From: Fratercula arctica
Taxonomy: Eukaryota; Chordata; Aves; Charadriiformes; Alcidae
Direction: 5' to 3'
Assembly: GCA_947846985.1 (NCBI GenBank)
Contig: CANTUZ010000005.1
Coordinates: 9,790,001-9,854,000, forward strand
Length of the DNA: 64,000 nucleotides
Shown here: positions 39,517-49,402 of the stretch, one piece after another
Numbering within the stretch: position 1 is the stretch's first letter
Layout of the letters: every line of letters begins with the position of its first letter
The notes under the pieces: generated by a model
What the model was told of the DNA's origin: nothing
Database searches by the model: none
What the model saw: only the letters and a program-made list of their open reading frames with translations
Translations under genes and position numbers: made by a program

Positions 39517-41303
39517 GGCGGCAATCAAGTGACAAGAAGTATTGTGGCAGTACTCAAAGTGGGTCACAGAGCCAGGCTTTTTCAGGGTTCAGTTCTGAGT
39601 TAAATTAGAAGTGAGAGAGATATATTTCAGTTGGGGATCCAAAGGGGAAGCAGTTTCAATTGCTTTCCTGCCAGCACCATTTTTACCATTCTGTAAGGTG
39701 CAATGTGATGGAGTACGTGAGTCCCGGGAACTAAAGCATGGTAGAAGACAGTCAAGCAAACCATTCTGCTATGGAGGAGAAAATATATCTGATTTGGCTT
39801 GTTTTAAACTTTTCAGAGGGAATATTTTAATCATTTACTATCATGAGTTCCAAACCTTTCTATAGGACTTTGGAGATTTAAATTAGGAGGTCTACCAACT
39901 TGGGCAGTGCTGTTCAGGCACCATCTGGAAATAGCATCTTTTCTTTCTAATAATGCCCTTTGTTCCAGGCAGTGCATCTTATTTTTGAGAAACCAGCTGC
40001 TCACTTTGGTAACCGTTAACTATTTACTGGTTTTACAATTAAAAGTGACTTCAGCTATTACTACAAAATGACTGTGCCTTAGCAGTGATCCTGCCTTTTT
40101 TTTGTATATTTTTTTAGGACTTTTGTCATTCCACAGGGGAGATGATGTTGTCTAATTACTTGACAGAAAATGCCAATACCTTTATCTTAGGGAAAAGAAT
40201 TGACATTTAATACCACATCACTGATGAGGACTGACATTTTTGATGTTAAGGCAGCCAATGCAAGAGCAGAGTCACGGTCTGTAAGGACAACTCCCTGCTT
40301 TATCCCTGTGTTCGGGGCTTTGTGAGCTTTGGGTTTGCTACATTTGATGCCAGTACTCATATGCTGATGCCTGTAAACTAAATACCGAACCACTGTAGGG
40401 GATATAACTTGCATCTAAATGTGCTGGAGGAGTGCAGGGGTACAGCCTGTATAGGACCAATATTTGCATTTGTATAATACTTCTTCTGGATTTTAATTCA
40501 TGACTAAAAATTTATATTTGACTGGGTGGTTATTTAACCTTTTTATCACCAGGAACTGGACTCCCCCTTTGTGCTTTTAGCCTCTTCTACTCTGTCAATG
40601 GGGGTGGCTGCTTTTTTTTTTTTTATTGCTGACAGTAATGCTGTCCTGTCACACAAGTATTTGCAGCGATTTCCAAGAGGTGAGAAAGTGAAATGAGGCG
40701 ACATATTGCTATAAACTTCAGCTATTGCCACTTCTATGCAGCAAAGAAGAGATCCTGAAAATAAAGGCTAATGAGCTGTGCAAAGCACAGTGAAAGCCAT
40801 AGAAAATGGAAATAATTTTTAAACATTTGCATGATAGTTTCTAGCCTGAACCAAGTCCTCATCTACTGCAGAGCAGACAGGGAGCTTAAGAACTAATTAC
40901 CTAGTTGATCTGCATAGTTCATTAAGATGTAATTTTAAATTGTAATGTATATTGCACTTTAAGTTGAATATACGCTGCAGGTCATAGGAAAGTTGCAGGT
41001 TGATTTCTTGTTCAGAGGAGTTTAGTTGCTGCTCCATCATCCTGACTTGACCTCAGGAAGCTCTGACAGCTCCCTGGAAGCTGAAAGTTTCCTCTATAGG
41101 CGAGTGATTTCCCTCCTTTTGAGTGAGGGCCCTTGCTACATCCGTAAAAGGTAGGAATCAAAGGACAGTATTGAATAACAATAAAATCAGGTTGTTTTTC
41201 TTGTTTGTTTGTTTTTTGTTGTTTGGGTTTTTTTTCCCAAAATGATTGCGTTTAAATTGATAACTTCCGAAAAGCCAATACATAAGAAAGAACAAAGATG
41301 ATG

Positions 41304-41640
41304 TGTGGTTTAACCCCAGCTGGCAGCTAGGACCACGCAGCTGCTCGCTTGCTGTTCCTATAACATGCAACTCAAATCACGGGTTACAACAATTTGAAGG
41401 TACATCCTTTGGGCCAGGTTATAGGATTTAACACTGCAATGAATTACTCCCCTTGCTCCTCGCCTGACTAGAAACTAAGGGGTTCCTGCTATTGTAATTT
41501 CCATAACATGCAGCTCAAATCCTGGGTTTAACTTTACTCCTGATTTCTTTACCAATGCTATTCTCATCCCAAATCCAAAACGCAGCACTACACCAGCTGC
41601 CAGCAAGAAAGTCAACCCCATCCCAGCCCAAACCATGACA
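41304..41640. mobile_element. Solo LTR of an avian endogenous retrovirus, diverged
   Basis: The left end reads TGTGGTTTAACCCCAGCTGG followed by 'accacgcagctgctcgctt'. The right end has 'attctcatcccaaatccaa', 'cgcagcactacaccagctgccag' and 'tcccagcccaaaccatgaca'. This TG...CA-bounded pair of ends is the pattern of an LTR family (TguLTR5-like, from memory) common in neoavian genomes. The middle is shorter than the usual LTR and carries its own direct repeat (41355-41385 and 41498-41528). No internal retroviral genes flank it. The three bases on each side read ATG, too short to prove a target-site duplication. Transcriptional orientation is undetermined. Confidence 0.65.
41355..41528. repeat. 31-bp direct repeat pair inside the LTR
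   Basis: Copy one (41355-41385) and copy two (41498-41528) share 'cataacatgca.ctcaaatc..gggtt' with about four mismatches. The spacer is about 112 bp. This is an internal duplication specific to this LTR copy or subfamily. Confidence 0.7.
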
Positions 41641-42779
41641 ATGTGTATAGGGCTTTCATCTTGGCTTCTGTCCTTTAAGGGGAGAGACAGAAGAAAAACC
41701 CCAAAACCTTAAAAAGCAGCTCTCTGTGCTGTCCCTTACCTTCAGTGCTGTCAGGCCTGCTCAGGAAAAGAATTTTTCTAATCTAAGAAAAAATATCCAT
41801 TTGACGTGTACTCTTTCTCAGCAAGAGCTTATTTTTGTAGTCTCATTCACTGATAAAGAGGAGTTGCCTCCAAAGAAGGATGTGCCCCATTTCAACTCAA
41901 TATTTGCCTATTAGCTCATTCATGGTAGTGGATCTTACACAGTCACTGATTTAACCTTCGTGTGTTCTCGGGCCAAGTAAGAAACTTTGCTTTATTTGGA
42001 TTCAGAAATTGCATTGTATACCAGGATTGAGAAACACTGGTTATTTGGTGCAAATCTGGAAGAGAGAACAGAATTTGGACTTGATTAACATTTTGTTGCA
42101 TTTTTTTAAAAAAAGGTACGTTGTTTACTTCAGATATTGAGTGGTCTTTTTCAGCCACACTCTTCAGTGTGACCAGAAATTTTTCTAATCTAAAAATCAA
42201 TAAGATATTGATTTTTAATTTTTTTTTTTTTTTTCCCAAAGAGCGGTGGCTTTCATACTTTGAAAGCATTTTCTGTGCAGAAAGCAGGATGCTCCTGTGC
42301 GTGACCTACATTTCTTTCCTGGTCTTCACCTCTTTACCCTTCACTACAGTCAGAAGCCACAGGCAGTGGAAAGAGCTTGAGAGTAGCAAAAGACATTGTG
42401 GAAGCCTCTGTCCTTGTATTGATCCTGTATAGATAGCACCTGAGACCATGTCTCTCCTTGGAGAGGGTAAACCTCTCTCCTGGGTAACTTGCTGGGATAG
42501 ATCCCAAAATGGTCTGCGTCCATGTCCTCCAGGGCAAGCACGGGGATGCCCAGGGCGCAGCCTCCCTGTCTGCCCTTCATGTCTTGGCCTGAAACAGTCA
42601 CTGGAAAACACAGAGAGATTGTCCTCACCTGGCCCCTCGGTGCTCGCTTGTGTGTTGCGTCTAGTAACCGTAACTTCAAAGCTCTGAAATGGATGAAATA
42701 AGTTGAAATTAAGCAGTTTTAATGTTGCAAGGATGTGGTGTCAGTCGTTTGAGTTGCATACTGCTCAGCTACAGCCATA
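41641..42779. other. Non-coding stretch between the LTR and the 80-bp repeat
   Basis: No gene seen. It holds T16 at 42219-42234 and a moderately GC-rich segment at 42440-42660 that has open frames on both strands but no recognisable protein. Confidence 0.5.
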
Positions 42780-42858
42780 TAATTCGCCTAAAAATCATGG
42801 GTTTTTAAAATGTTATTTTTTTCTTTTATCCCACAACCACAAGTATTCAGAATTTTCA
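42780..42858 (+). repeat. 79-bp direct repeat, copy 1
   Basis: It runs from 'taattcgcctaaaaatcatg' to 'tattcagaattttca' and matches 43886-43965 with one substitution and small differences in the central T-run. Flanks are unrelated. It is not recognisable as CR1 or LTR. Confidence 0.92.
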
Positions 42859-43885
42859 CAGCTGATGTTTCTGGCACATATACGTATCAGGTACAGTCAG
42901 TGCCGTGATAATCAGCAACACTTGGATTTAGTTTTCTTCTCTGGAACTGTTTTGGCCTATAACGTGGATTACGTGGGTGCTCTCTGCTCCTAGGCTTGCT
43001 CATCTGTAAAACGAGCGGCACTCGCAGTTAGAAGTGCTTGGTTAACAGTAGCAGTGGCTAAAGATGCTCGTGAAGCCAACCTGTTTGTTACCATCTCTCT
43101 GCTGGAGGCTCTCGCGCCCGCAGAGGAATGTCCACCTGCACACCGGTGTTTTGGTGCCTTAGATTTCTGCTGAAGCCCCAAGGAGGGTGTCTCCCCTTTG
43201 GGGGGTTGCGGAGCAGAGTTCCAGGAAGGGTGGCAGAAGTTGCCACCGCTGCGCTGGGTTGAGTGAGTCACTGTCCTAGTGCAGGTAGAACATAGTCCAG
43301 AGGGTCTTCTCCGCTTATGGGTTATGGCCTCAAATGTTATGTTACGTGCAAAAAAAGATTCCCTTAAAGATGTGCTTGGTTTGGTGAGCAGAAAGCTTTT
43401 TGCCTCAAGGGAACATTCAAAATTACCCAACCAGCATGTCAAAATATACTGTATTATGTAATTCGGTGCACAGCTCAACCTTTTGAAAGCACTGTCGTTT
43501 CCTTAAAAAAGTTCTGGAGATGACAAATATTTTTTTGGGGGGGGCTTTGTAGAATAATCTTACATGGCTTTTAGCAGGGATTCTCTTCAGTTTCCTCTTG
43601 AATTTGACTTTGCTTTATTAAAGGAGTAGTTAAGCAAATACATTTTTATTGCATATAATAAGAAAGCTGTACTATTGTTTACTTGTAACTACTAGTGGAA
43701 AAACTAAGCAGAGTCCACATTTCCCGTACTTTGCTGCTGAACTCCCAAAGAGTCTAAGCAGATTGGAGTCTGGCCATAAAACTCTTCTCATGCCCATCCA
43801 GAATTTGGTACCACCCTTAGAGTCTATCCTAGCTCTGGAAATTTAAAAAAAAAAAAAAAAAAGGTCAGTCAGTCCTCTAAAAATG
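42859..43885. other. Non-coding spacer between the direct repeats
   Basis: It contains a GC-richer block at 43020-43270 with no recognised gene, a T/G homopolymer junction at about 43531-43545 and an A18 run at 43845-43862. A short 'ctcatctgtaaaac' motif (42999) recalls MIR SINEs but is too short to call. Confidence 0.5.
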
Positions 43886-43965
43886 TAATTTGCCTAAAAA
43901 TCATGGGTTTTTAAAATGTTTTAGTTTTTCTTTTATCCCACAACCACAAGTATTCAGAATTTTCA
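43886..43965 (+). repeat. 80-bp direct repeat, copy 2
   Basis: Near-identical to 42780-42858, about 1.1 kb upstream, in the same orientation. It lies just after an A18 run. The high identity argues for a fairly recent local duplication or two insertions of the same unknown short element. Confidence 0.92.
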
Positions 43966-44489
43966 TGTAAAGAATGAAAGCCGAAATACTAGTACAGTCT
44001 GTTTCACTTCAGGGACAGTTTTTTGTTTGGTTGTTTTTTTGGTTTTGGCCCCCCCCCTCCCCCATTAAAAAAGCCCCTCAAACACTGTAAGACTCAAGGC
44101 AAGATCATGAGAACTGGCAGCTTTGGTGTTGCACGTTCCCAAATGACCTTGAATTTTTTTTGCTTCATTGTTCATTAAATCATTTATGCTGATGCTAGCA
44201 GTGTCTATAGAAACTTCCCCGCATAAACACAATTCCTTTACAAAGGTTTGTATAAATGTGTGTTTGCAAATAAATAGAGAAGCAACGCGCTAAAGAAGGC
44301 TGTCAGGCTCACAAAAATGTTGCTGAATAAGCAATAAAAATTAAAATAAAAAAAAATATATATGTCATTCATTCTCTTAAATTCTGTGAATAATCTGATA
44401 AACTCGAGCAGAAATGGGAGCAGGTACATTCAGCAGGAGCAGGGACAGTAGACCTTGTAGCACATTCTGCTTTTTCTATGATTATGTGC
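43966..44489. other. Non-coding stretch
   Basis: AT-rich sequence with a T/G-rich run ending in a C-rich run (about 44020-44063). No gene or classified repeat is seen. Confidence 0.5.
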
Positions 44490-44960
44490 AATTATCCGGC
44501 AGCACTGCGTGGCGATGCAATCCTCCTCTGCCACGCTCTTCTTTCCTGCCTCTCCTAATGATCCGGCTGAACATCTGCTCCGTGCATACAACGTGCAGAT
44601 GATGCAGCTGGAATTGCCGGCAGCAGAATTGCTTCCTCGACGCCGGGAGTGTGTTATTTTACCCTGGCTCATCTATTGTCTCTCATACTGCCCTTCACCT
44701 CCATCCCCACTTGCCGGGCGCGATTAAAGCATGCCGGCAGAGCGGCCCGTGTGGCCAAGGAGACACGTTTCACCCCCAGGCGAGGCTGGCGCTTGGTACG
44801 AGTCCCACCAGCCCGTCGGCTCCTGCAGCAACACTGGTGACAGCCATGGAGCGTTTGCAGGCTGGGCTCTGCCCTCCCCAATCCCAGCCAGCCCACGTTT
44901 GGGCTGGGTAAGCAACGGAGGCAGGACGTGATGCAGGCGGGAGAGCAGTACGTTCTGATT
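44490..44960. promoter_or_regulatory. Candidate intronic CpG island
   Basis: Hand counting gives about 30 CpG dinucleotides in roughly 470 bp at a GC content somewhat above one half, so CpG is close to expectation, while the surrounding AT-rich DNA is depleted. Clusters include 'ctcgacgccggg', 'gccgggcgcgatt' and 'cccgtcgg'. A fair splice donor, CTGG|GTAAGC, lies at 44907/44908 on +. No open frame through it with an ATG ends in the phase needed by the 52928 acceptor, so a coding first exon is not supported. An alternative promoter, a non-coding first exon or an enhancer are possible. Confidence 0.4.
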
Positions 44961-45107
44961 GCAGCCCTGTAATTTCGTTTCGTACCTAAAAGGTTGCCTT
45001 TGATGCAAAGCTTTGCCGCGGGTGTGTTTCCCTTGGTACCAAAGGGAAATGGGTCTGTGGGAGAGGGGAAAGTGCACAAGTGTTCCTAACAGAATACGAA
45101 GGCTACG

Positions 45108-45535
45108 AAGATGATTAGGGGCCTGGAACATCCCTCTTATGAAGAAAGGCTGAGGGGCTTGGGTCTTTTCAGTCTGGAAAAAAGACAGCTGAGGGGGGAT
45201 CTTATCAATGCTTATAAATACTTAACGGGTGGGTGTCAGGAGGATGGGGCCGGGCTCTTTCCAGTGGTGCCCAGCGACAGAACAAGAGGTAATGGGCATA
45301 AACTTAAGTGTAGGAAGTTCCACCTCAACATGAGGAGGACCTTCTTTACCCTGAGGGTGGCAGAGCACTGGAACAGGCTGCCCAGAGAGGTGGTGGAGTC
45401 TCCAACTCTGGAAACACTCAAAACCTGCCTGGACGTGTTCCTGTGCAACCTGCTCTGGGTGACCCTGCTCTGGCAGGGGGTTGGACTGGATGATCTCCAG
45501 AGGTCCCTTCCAACCCCTATCACTCTGTGATTTTT
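45108..45535 (+). mobile_element. CR1 LINE, 5'-truncated, plus orientation
   Basis: This is the 3' end of a CR1. It encodes an uninterrupted remnant of the ORF2 C-terminus from '[20 protein letters not shown]' to '[20 protein letters not shown]', which then runs into the 3' UTR ('ggttggactggatgatctcc', 'gaggtcccttccaacccc', 'atcactctgtgattttt'). The intact frame over about 139 codons suggests a relatively young copy. It lacks the endonuclease and nearly all of the reverse transcriptase, so it is not autonomous. It pairs in inverted orientation with the CR1 at 46533-47310. Confidence 0.95.
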
Positions 45536-46532
45536 CACATGAGCAAAACCATGGCTGTGCAATTGAGATGACTGAATATTTTGTCCAAACTTTTTTCTAT
45601 TGTTTATTATAGAGTTCAAAGTTGGGATTTTTTTTTTGTTGAGCAGAAACCTTTGTGCAATATGGTACCTCCTCATACAGTCTTTCTCACTGAAAAATTC
45701 TTTAAACAGAATTCTGGTGGTATGGGGACAAAATATTTTTCCTGGTTGTCAAAAATAAATTAATAATTAGTTGTCAGATACTGTTTTCTGAGATCACTGG
45801 GAAGAGGGCTTTTTTTTTGATATGAGATGGTGCCTGTTTTTAATGACTGGCTCTTGTCGCTGTTGGCTATTACAGGTAAATAGAGGCTAGGATGTGAACG
45901 ATCTCAGGTGCTGGCAAGAAGATCTGTGTTTTAATTGTCCACATCAGAATTTTGGGTTTGGAAGGCCAATATCTAATTTGGGAAAAGTTACAACCAAAAC
46001 AAACATGAGAATCAGTCTATTGAATTACTGTAAACTTTTCCCAGAATCTGCCTAAAGAAACTGATACTAAGGAGGTGACAGAACAAGATTTATTTTGATG
46101 GTTTGTTTACATTCACTCTCTTGAGAAAGTTAGTGCAGTCCCAAGGAAGCAGTTTTCTCCACCGTCCATTCCTGCTGTAGTAGCTGTGGGTTGGCAGACG
46201 CCAAAAAAATGCATGTATTTGTGTGTTCTCCCTTCCAGTGCCTTCATCCCTCCGGGCAGGTTCCTCTGGGGGCGAACCCAAGCCACACCAGCCACAGAAA
46301 CGGGCACAGCTCAGGCTGTGTGAACCAGGGCTCAGTACAGGTGTTTGTAGGTCATCTTCTTGACATGGCTAAAAATCACTTACAGGTTAAACATTACGCA
46401 ACAGGTGTGAAATTAAGATGCAGATGACTTTGTGGAATGGTGCGAAAAGTGAGATGTATGGGATGCATAGGTTGTGATGTAATAATTTCATCAACGTACA
46501 GCTGGAATAACAGATACTATGAAGGCATAACT
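45536..46532. other. Spacer between two oppositely oriented CR1 copies
   Basis: About 1 kb of unique AT-rich DNA with no gene. It is the loop of a potential intronic hairpin formed by the flanking CR1s. Confidence 0.55.
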
Positions 46533-47310
46533 ATAGAATCATAGAATTGTTAGGGTTGGAAGGGACCTTAAAGATCATCTAGTTCCAACCCCCCTGCCAT
46601 GGGCAGGGACAACTCCCACTAGACCAGGCTGCTCAGAGCCCCATCCAGCCTGGCCTTGAACACCTCCAGGGATAGGGCTTCCGTCACCTCTCTGGGCAAC
46701 CCTTTCCAGAGTCTAACCACCGTCATGGTGAAGAACTTCTTCCTAACGTCCAATCTGAATCGACCCATCTCTAGTTTTAATCCATTCCTTCTAGTCCTAC
46801 CATTACCCGACATCCTAAAAAGTCCCTCACCAGCTTTCTTGTAGGCCCCCTTAAGATACTGGTAGGCCACAATAAGGTCTCCTCGGAGCCTTATTTTCTC
46901 CAGACTGAACAACCCCAACTCCTTCAGTCTGTCCTCACAGGAGAGGTGCTCCAGCCCTCTGATCATCCTCGTGGCCCTTCTCTGGACACGTTCCAGCACA
47001 TCCATATCTTTCTTGTAGTAGGGGCTCCAGAATTGGACGCAGTACTCCAGGTGGGGTCTCACAAGAGTAGAGTAGAGGGGAGAATGACCTCCCTCGACCT
47101 GCTGGCCACGCTTCTTCTGATGCAGCCCAGGATACGATTGGCTTTCTGGGCTGCTAGTGCACACTGACGGCTCATGTTGAGCCTCTCGGCCACCAGTACC
47201 CCCAGGTCCTTTTCTTCAGGGCTGCTCTCAAGCCAGTCACTGCCCAGTCTATATCAGTGCTTGGGATTGCCCTGGCCCAGATGGAGGACCTTGCACTTGG
47301 TCTTTATTAA
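46533..47310 (-). mobile_element. CR1 LINE, 5'-truncated, minus orientation
   Basis: On + it begins with the tail 'atagaatcatagaattgtta' and the 'ggttggaagggacctt' block. It passes through the whole 3' UTR and ORF2 C-terminus and ends at 'gatggaggaccttgcacttgg' near 47305. It is about 780 bp, the longest CR1 here. The junction with unique AT-rich DNA is abrupt at both ends. Confidence 0.95.
46619..47164 (-). pseudogene. CR1 ORF2 (reverse transcriptase) C-terminal remnant
   Basis: About 180 codons are open on the minus strand. Recognisable CR1 ORF2 C-terminal blocks run in order: '[15 protein letters not shown]', '[20 protein letters not shown]', '[16 protein letters not shown]', '[20 protein letters not shown]'. 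The catalytic palm with its F-A-D-D motif and the endonuclease domain are absent, lost by 5' truncation. The first 25 or so codons do not follow the family register, suggesting a frameshift near 47070-47100. This is a dead retrotransposon fragment, not a host gene. Confidence 0.88.
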
Positions 47311-48854
47311 AAAGTTAAATTTTAAGAATCTGCACAGTGAGTAAGAGTGAAATTTTGATATGCCACATAGCTATTTTTATACATGCTTTGCTGAGTATTT
47401 GTAACTTAGTGGTAGCATATTTCATATCCTTTAATCTGTGAAATCTGCATTTCTTGTGCCATTTTTCCAATTGCAAACTCTTACAGAATAAAAAAAAAAA
47501 ATCATTTTAGGAAACTCTGAAGCGGCTCGGATAACGTGCATGTTGATGCTAACATCATACTGTGTAGGCTTAATATTCTTCAACAGGAGTAAATTGCATA
47601 ACCCTGTGAGTAGGGTGGTGCCTTTTTTCACTGGTGTAACAGAGATTCTTTTTCTGCTTATTTCCCTATCCTATCCCGTGTTAGTCACATCTGACCTTTT
47701 ATCACTCAGTCTCTCATGGTAAAACAATAATAAGCGGGGAAACTTCATACTTGTGAGAAGGGAAAAATAAATGCATTTTTTGATAAAGTAGTGGCATTGT
47801 TTTTAAGAGTGATGCAGCCCTAGGACAGTGCTATCTGTTACTGGGTAGTCTGGGGTAAAGTGGTAAATGGCCTCTCTCAACAGTACTTATCTGTTAAGTA
47901 GATTATTATGTTTATGTATGTTTGTAAGTAAGTAATACGTTTGTAAGTAATGTGTTTCTCACAAACTGATTTTTTTAAGCTATCTTTGAAATCACTTTGC
48001 TTTAGGGCTAAGTGATTTAGACCTATATAAAATCCAAATTGCTTATGTAATTTAATGTTTGGATTTCCGCTATGCTTTAGATAGCTACAGCTACTCTTAC
48101 ATAGATACTATTGTATTATTAAAATTTAGCCTTTACAATAGCTAAGAGCAGTTGGGAATTATTTTTAGTCTTATTTTTTTGTCTCATAAATTAATAATTA
48201 AAGCAAATTTATTTGAAAATTGAAATCCTGTCTTCAATATGCTGAAGGTTATTAAAAAATATATATACCTGACGTATAATGGGAAGATGTCTTGGTCAGT
48301 CATACAAGAAAATCTTAATATGTCCTTTTTATCAGCTTCCCTTTTAAATATTACTAATCCAGATGATCTGTGAGTAATGAAACAGAAGTCAAGACAACAA
48401 AAATCTCTTGTTGAAGGTACCTCTGAGTTGATATTTTGTAATGGCTCAAAGTGGCAAAACACTATTTCTCTACTGCCGCAACAGTGAGGGAGGCTCTGGA
48501 TAGTCATTGTGTTTCCTTTGGTAGAGTTGTAGGTTGTCATTCAGTTGACGTTCTCAAACTTTTTTTTTTAAGCTTTTCTGTGGAGGGAAATATTTGAATC
48601 CTGACTGTTTTTTCTTAATTCAGTTGGAGATGAATTAATTTTTGTGAGCATGTTAACAAACAGATACTCATCTGTCCTGAGAGAAGCTCTGCTGTTGGGG
48701 TCCTAGAGGCTTCTCTGCCGATGGGCAGGCTGGGAAGATGAGAGAGTACGTGCTCTGGCTATGTTGCTAGTTATAGATCTTTGCCTTATTATGGCATAAA
48801 GCAAACAGGAGTGTGATTTCAAATATCAGCAGCACAGATAAGCAATTTGTTGTC
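47311..48854. other. Non-coding stretch between CR1 copies
   Basis: AT-rich with no gene. A tiny repeat of 'gtttgtaagtaa' occurs near 47922-47951. An antisense frame of 118 codons (48184-48540) has no recognisable feature. Confidence 0.5.
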
Positions 48855-49402
48855 TCCATATACTGCGCTGGTGTGTCCCCACCTTGAGTACTGTTGCAGT
48901 TTTGGACACCTCAATATAAGAAGGATATCAAACTGTTAGAGTGTCTCCAGAGGAGGGTCACTGAGATGGTGAAAGGCCTCAGGGCAAAACTGATGAGGAA
49001 GAGCAGCTGAAATCACTTGTCTTGCTCAGTTTGGAGAAGAGAAGGCTGGGGGATGCCCTCATCACAGTCTAGAACTTCCTCACGGGGGGCAGTGGAGGGG
49101 AAGGTGCTGAGCTCTTCCTTGTGTGCTATCACTGGTCACCAGAGAGAAACGGAATGAAGCTGCATCAGAGGAAGTTCAGATTGGACATCAGGAAAAGGTT
49201 CTTCACTGAGAGGGTGGTCAGTCACTGGAACAGGCTCCCCCGGGAAGTGGTCACAGCACCAAGCCTGTCAGAGTCCAAGGAGCATCTGGACAATGCCCTG
49301 AGTCTATGGTCTAGTTTTAGGTAGTCCTGTGAGGAGCAGGGAGTTGGACTTGATGATCCTAATGGGTCCCTTCCAACTTGAGTTTTTATATGATTCTATG
49401 AA
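48855..49402 (+). mobile_element. CR1 LINE, older copy, plus orientation
   Basis: CR1 ORF2-derived blocks can be followed: 'caccttgagtactgttgcag', 'gtctccagaggagggtcac', 'tcagtttggagaagagaagg', 'ggacatcaggaaaaggttctt', 'cactggaacaggctcccc'. The 3' tail 'ggacttgatgatcctaatg' and 'tatgattctatgaaa' follows. The frame is broken by several indels and stops, so this copy is more decayed than the two upstream. Confidence 0.93.

Larger units (their letters stand above)
30811..41303. other. Non-coding stretch with homopolymer runs
   Basis: No gene is recognised. Simple runs include T20 at 32006-32025, a C-rich run near 38072-38087 and A21 at 39496-39516. A block at about 34010-34470 retains several CpGs and differs from its surroundings; it may be an unclassified insertion. 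T/G-rich low-complexity sequence fills 41194-41236, just before the LTR. Confidence 0.5.

Noticed and set aside
41771..42193. 16-bp shared string aatttttctaatctaa at 41771 and 42178
   Set aside because: AT-rich and short, with unrelated flanks; compatible with chance.
42999..43015. 'ctcatctgtaaaacgag' resembling the MIR SINE core
   Set aside because: Seventeen bases with no other MIR segment alongside; too short to call.
42990..43478. 162-codon minus-strand frame
   Set aside because: No recognisable domain, mixed composition, overlaps GC-richer DNA and competing plus-strand frames. No splice or promoter context.
44649..44840. Plus-strand frame with a signal-peptide-like start, considered as KIAA1549L exon 1
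   Set aside because: It begins at GTG rather than ATG, and stops at 44838-44840 before the only good donor nearby (44907/44908). The other open frames there end in the wrong phase for the 52928 acceptor.
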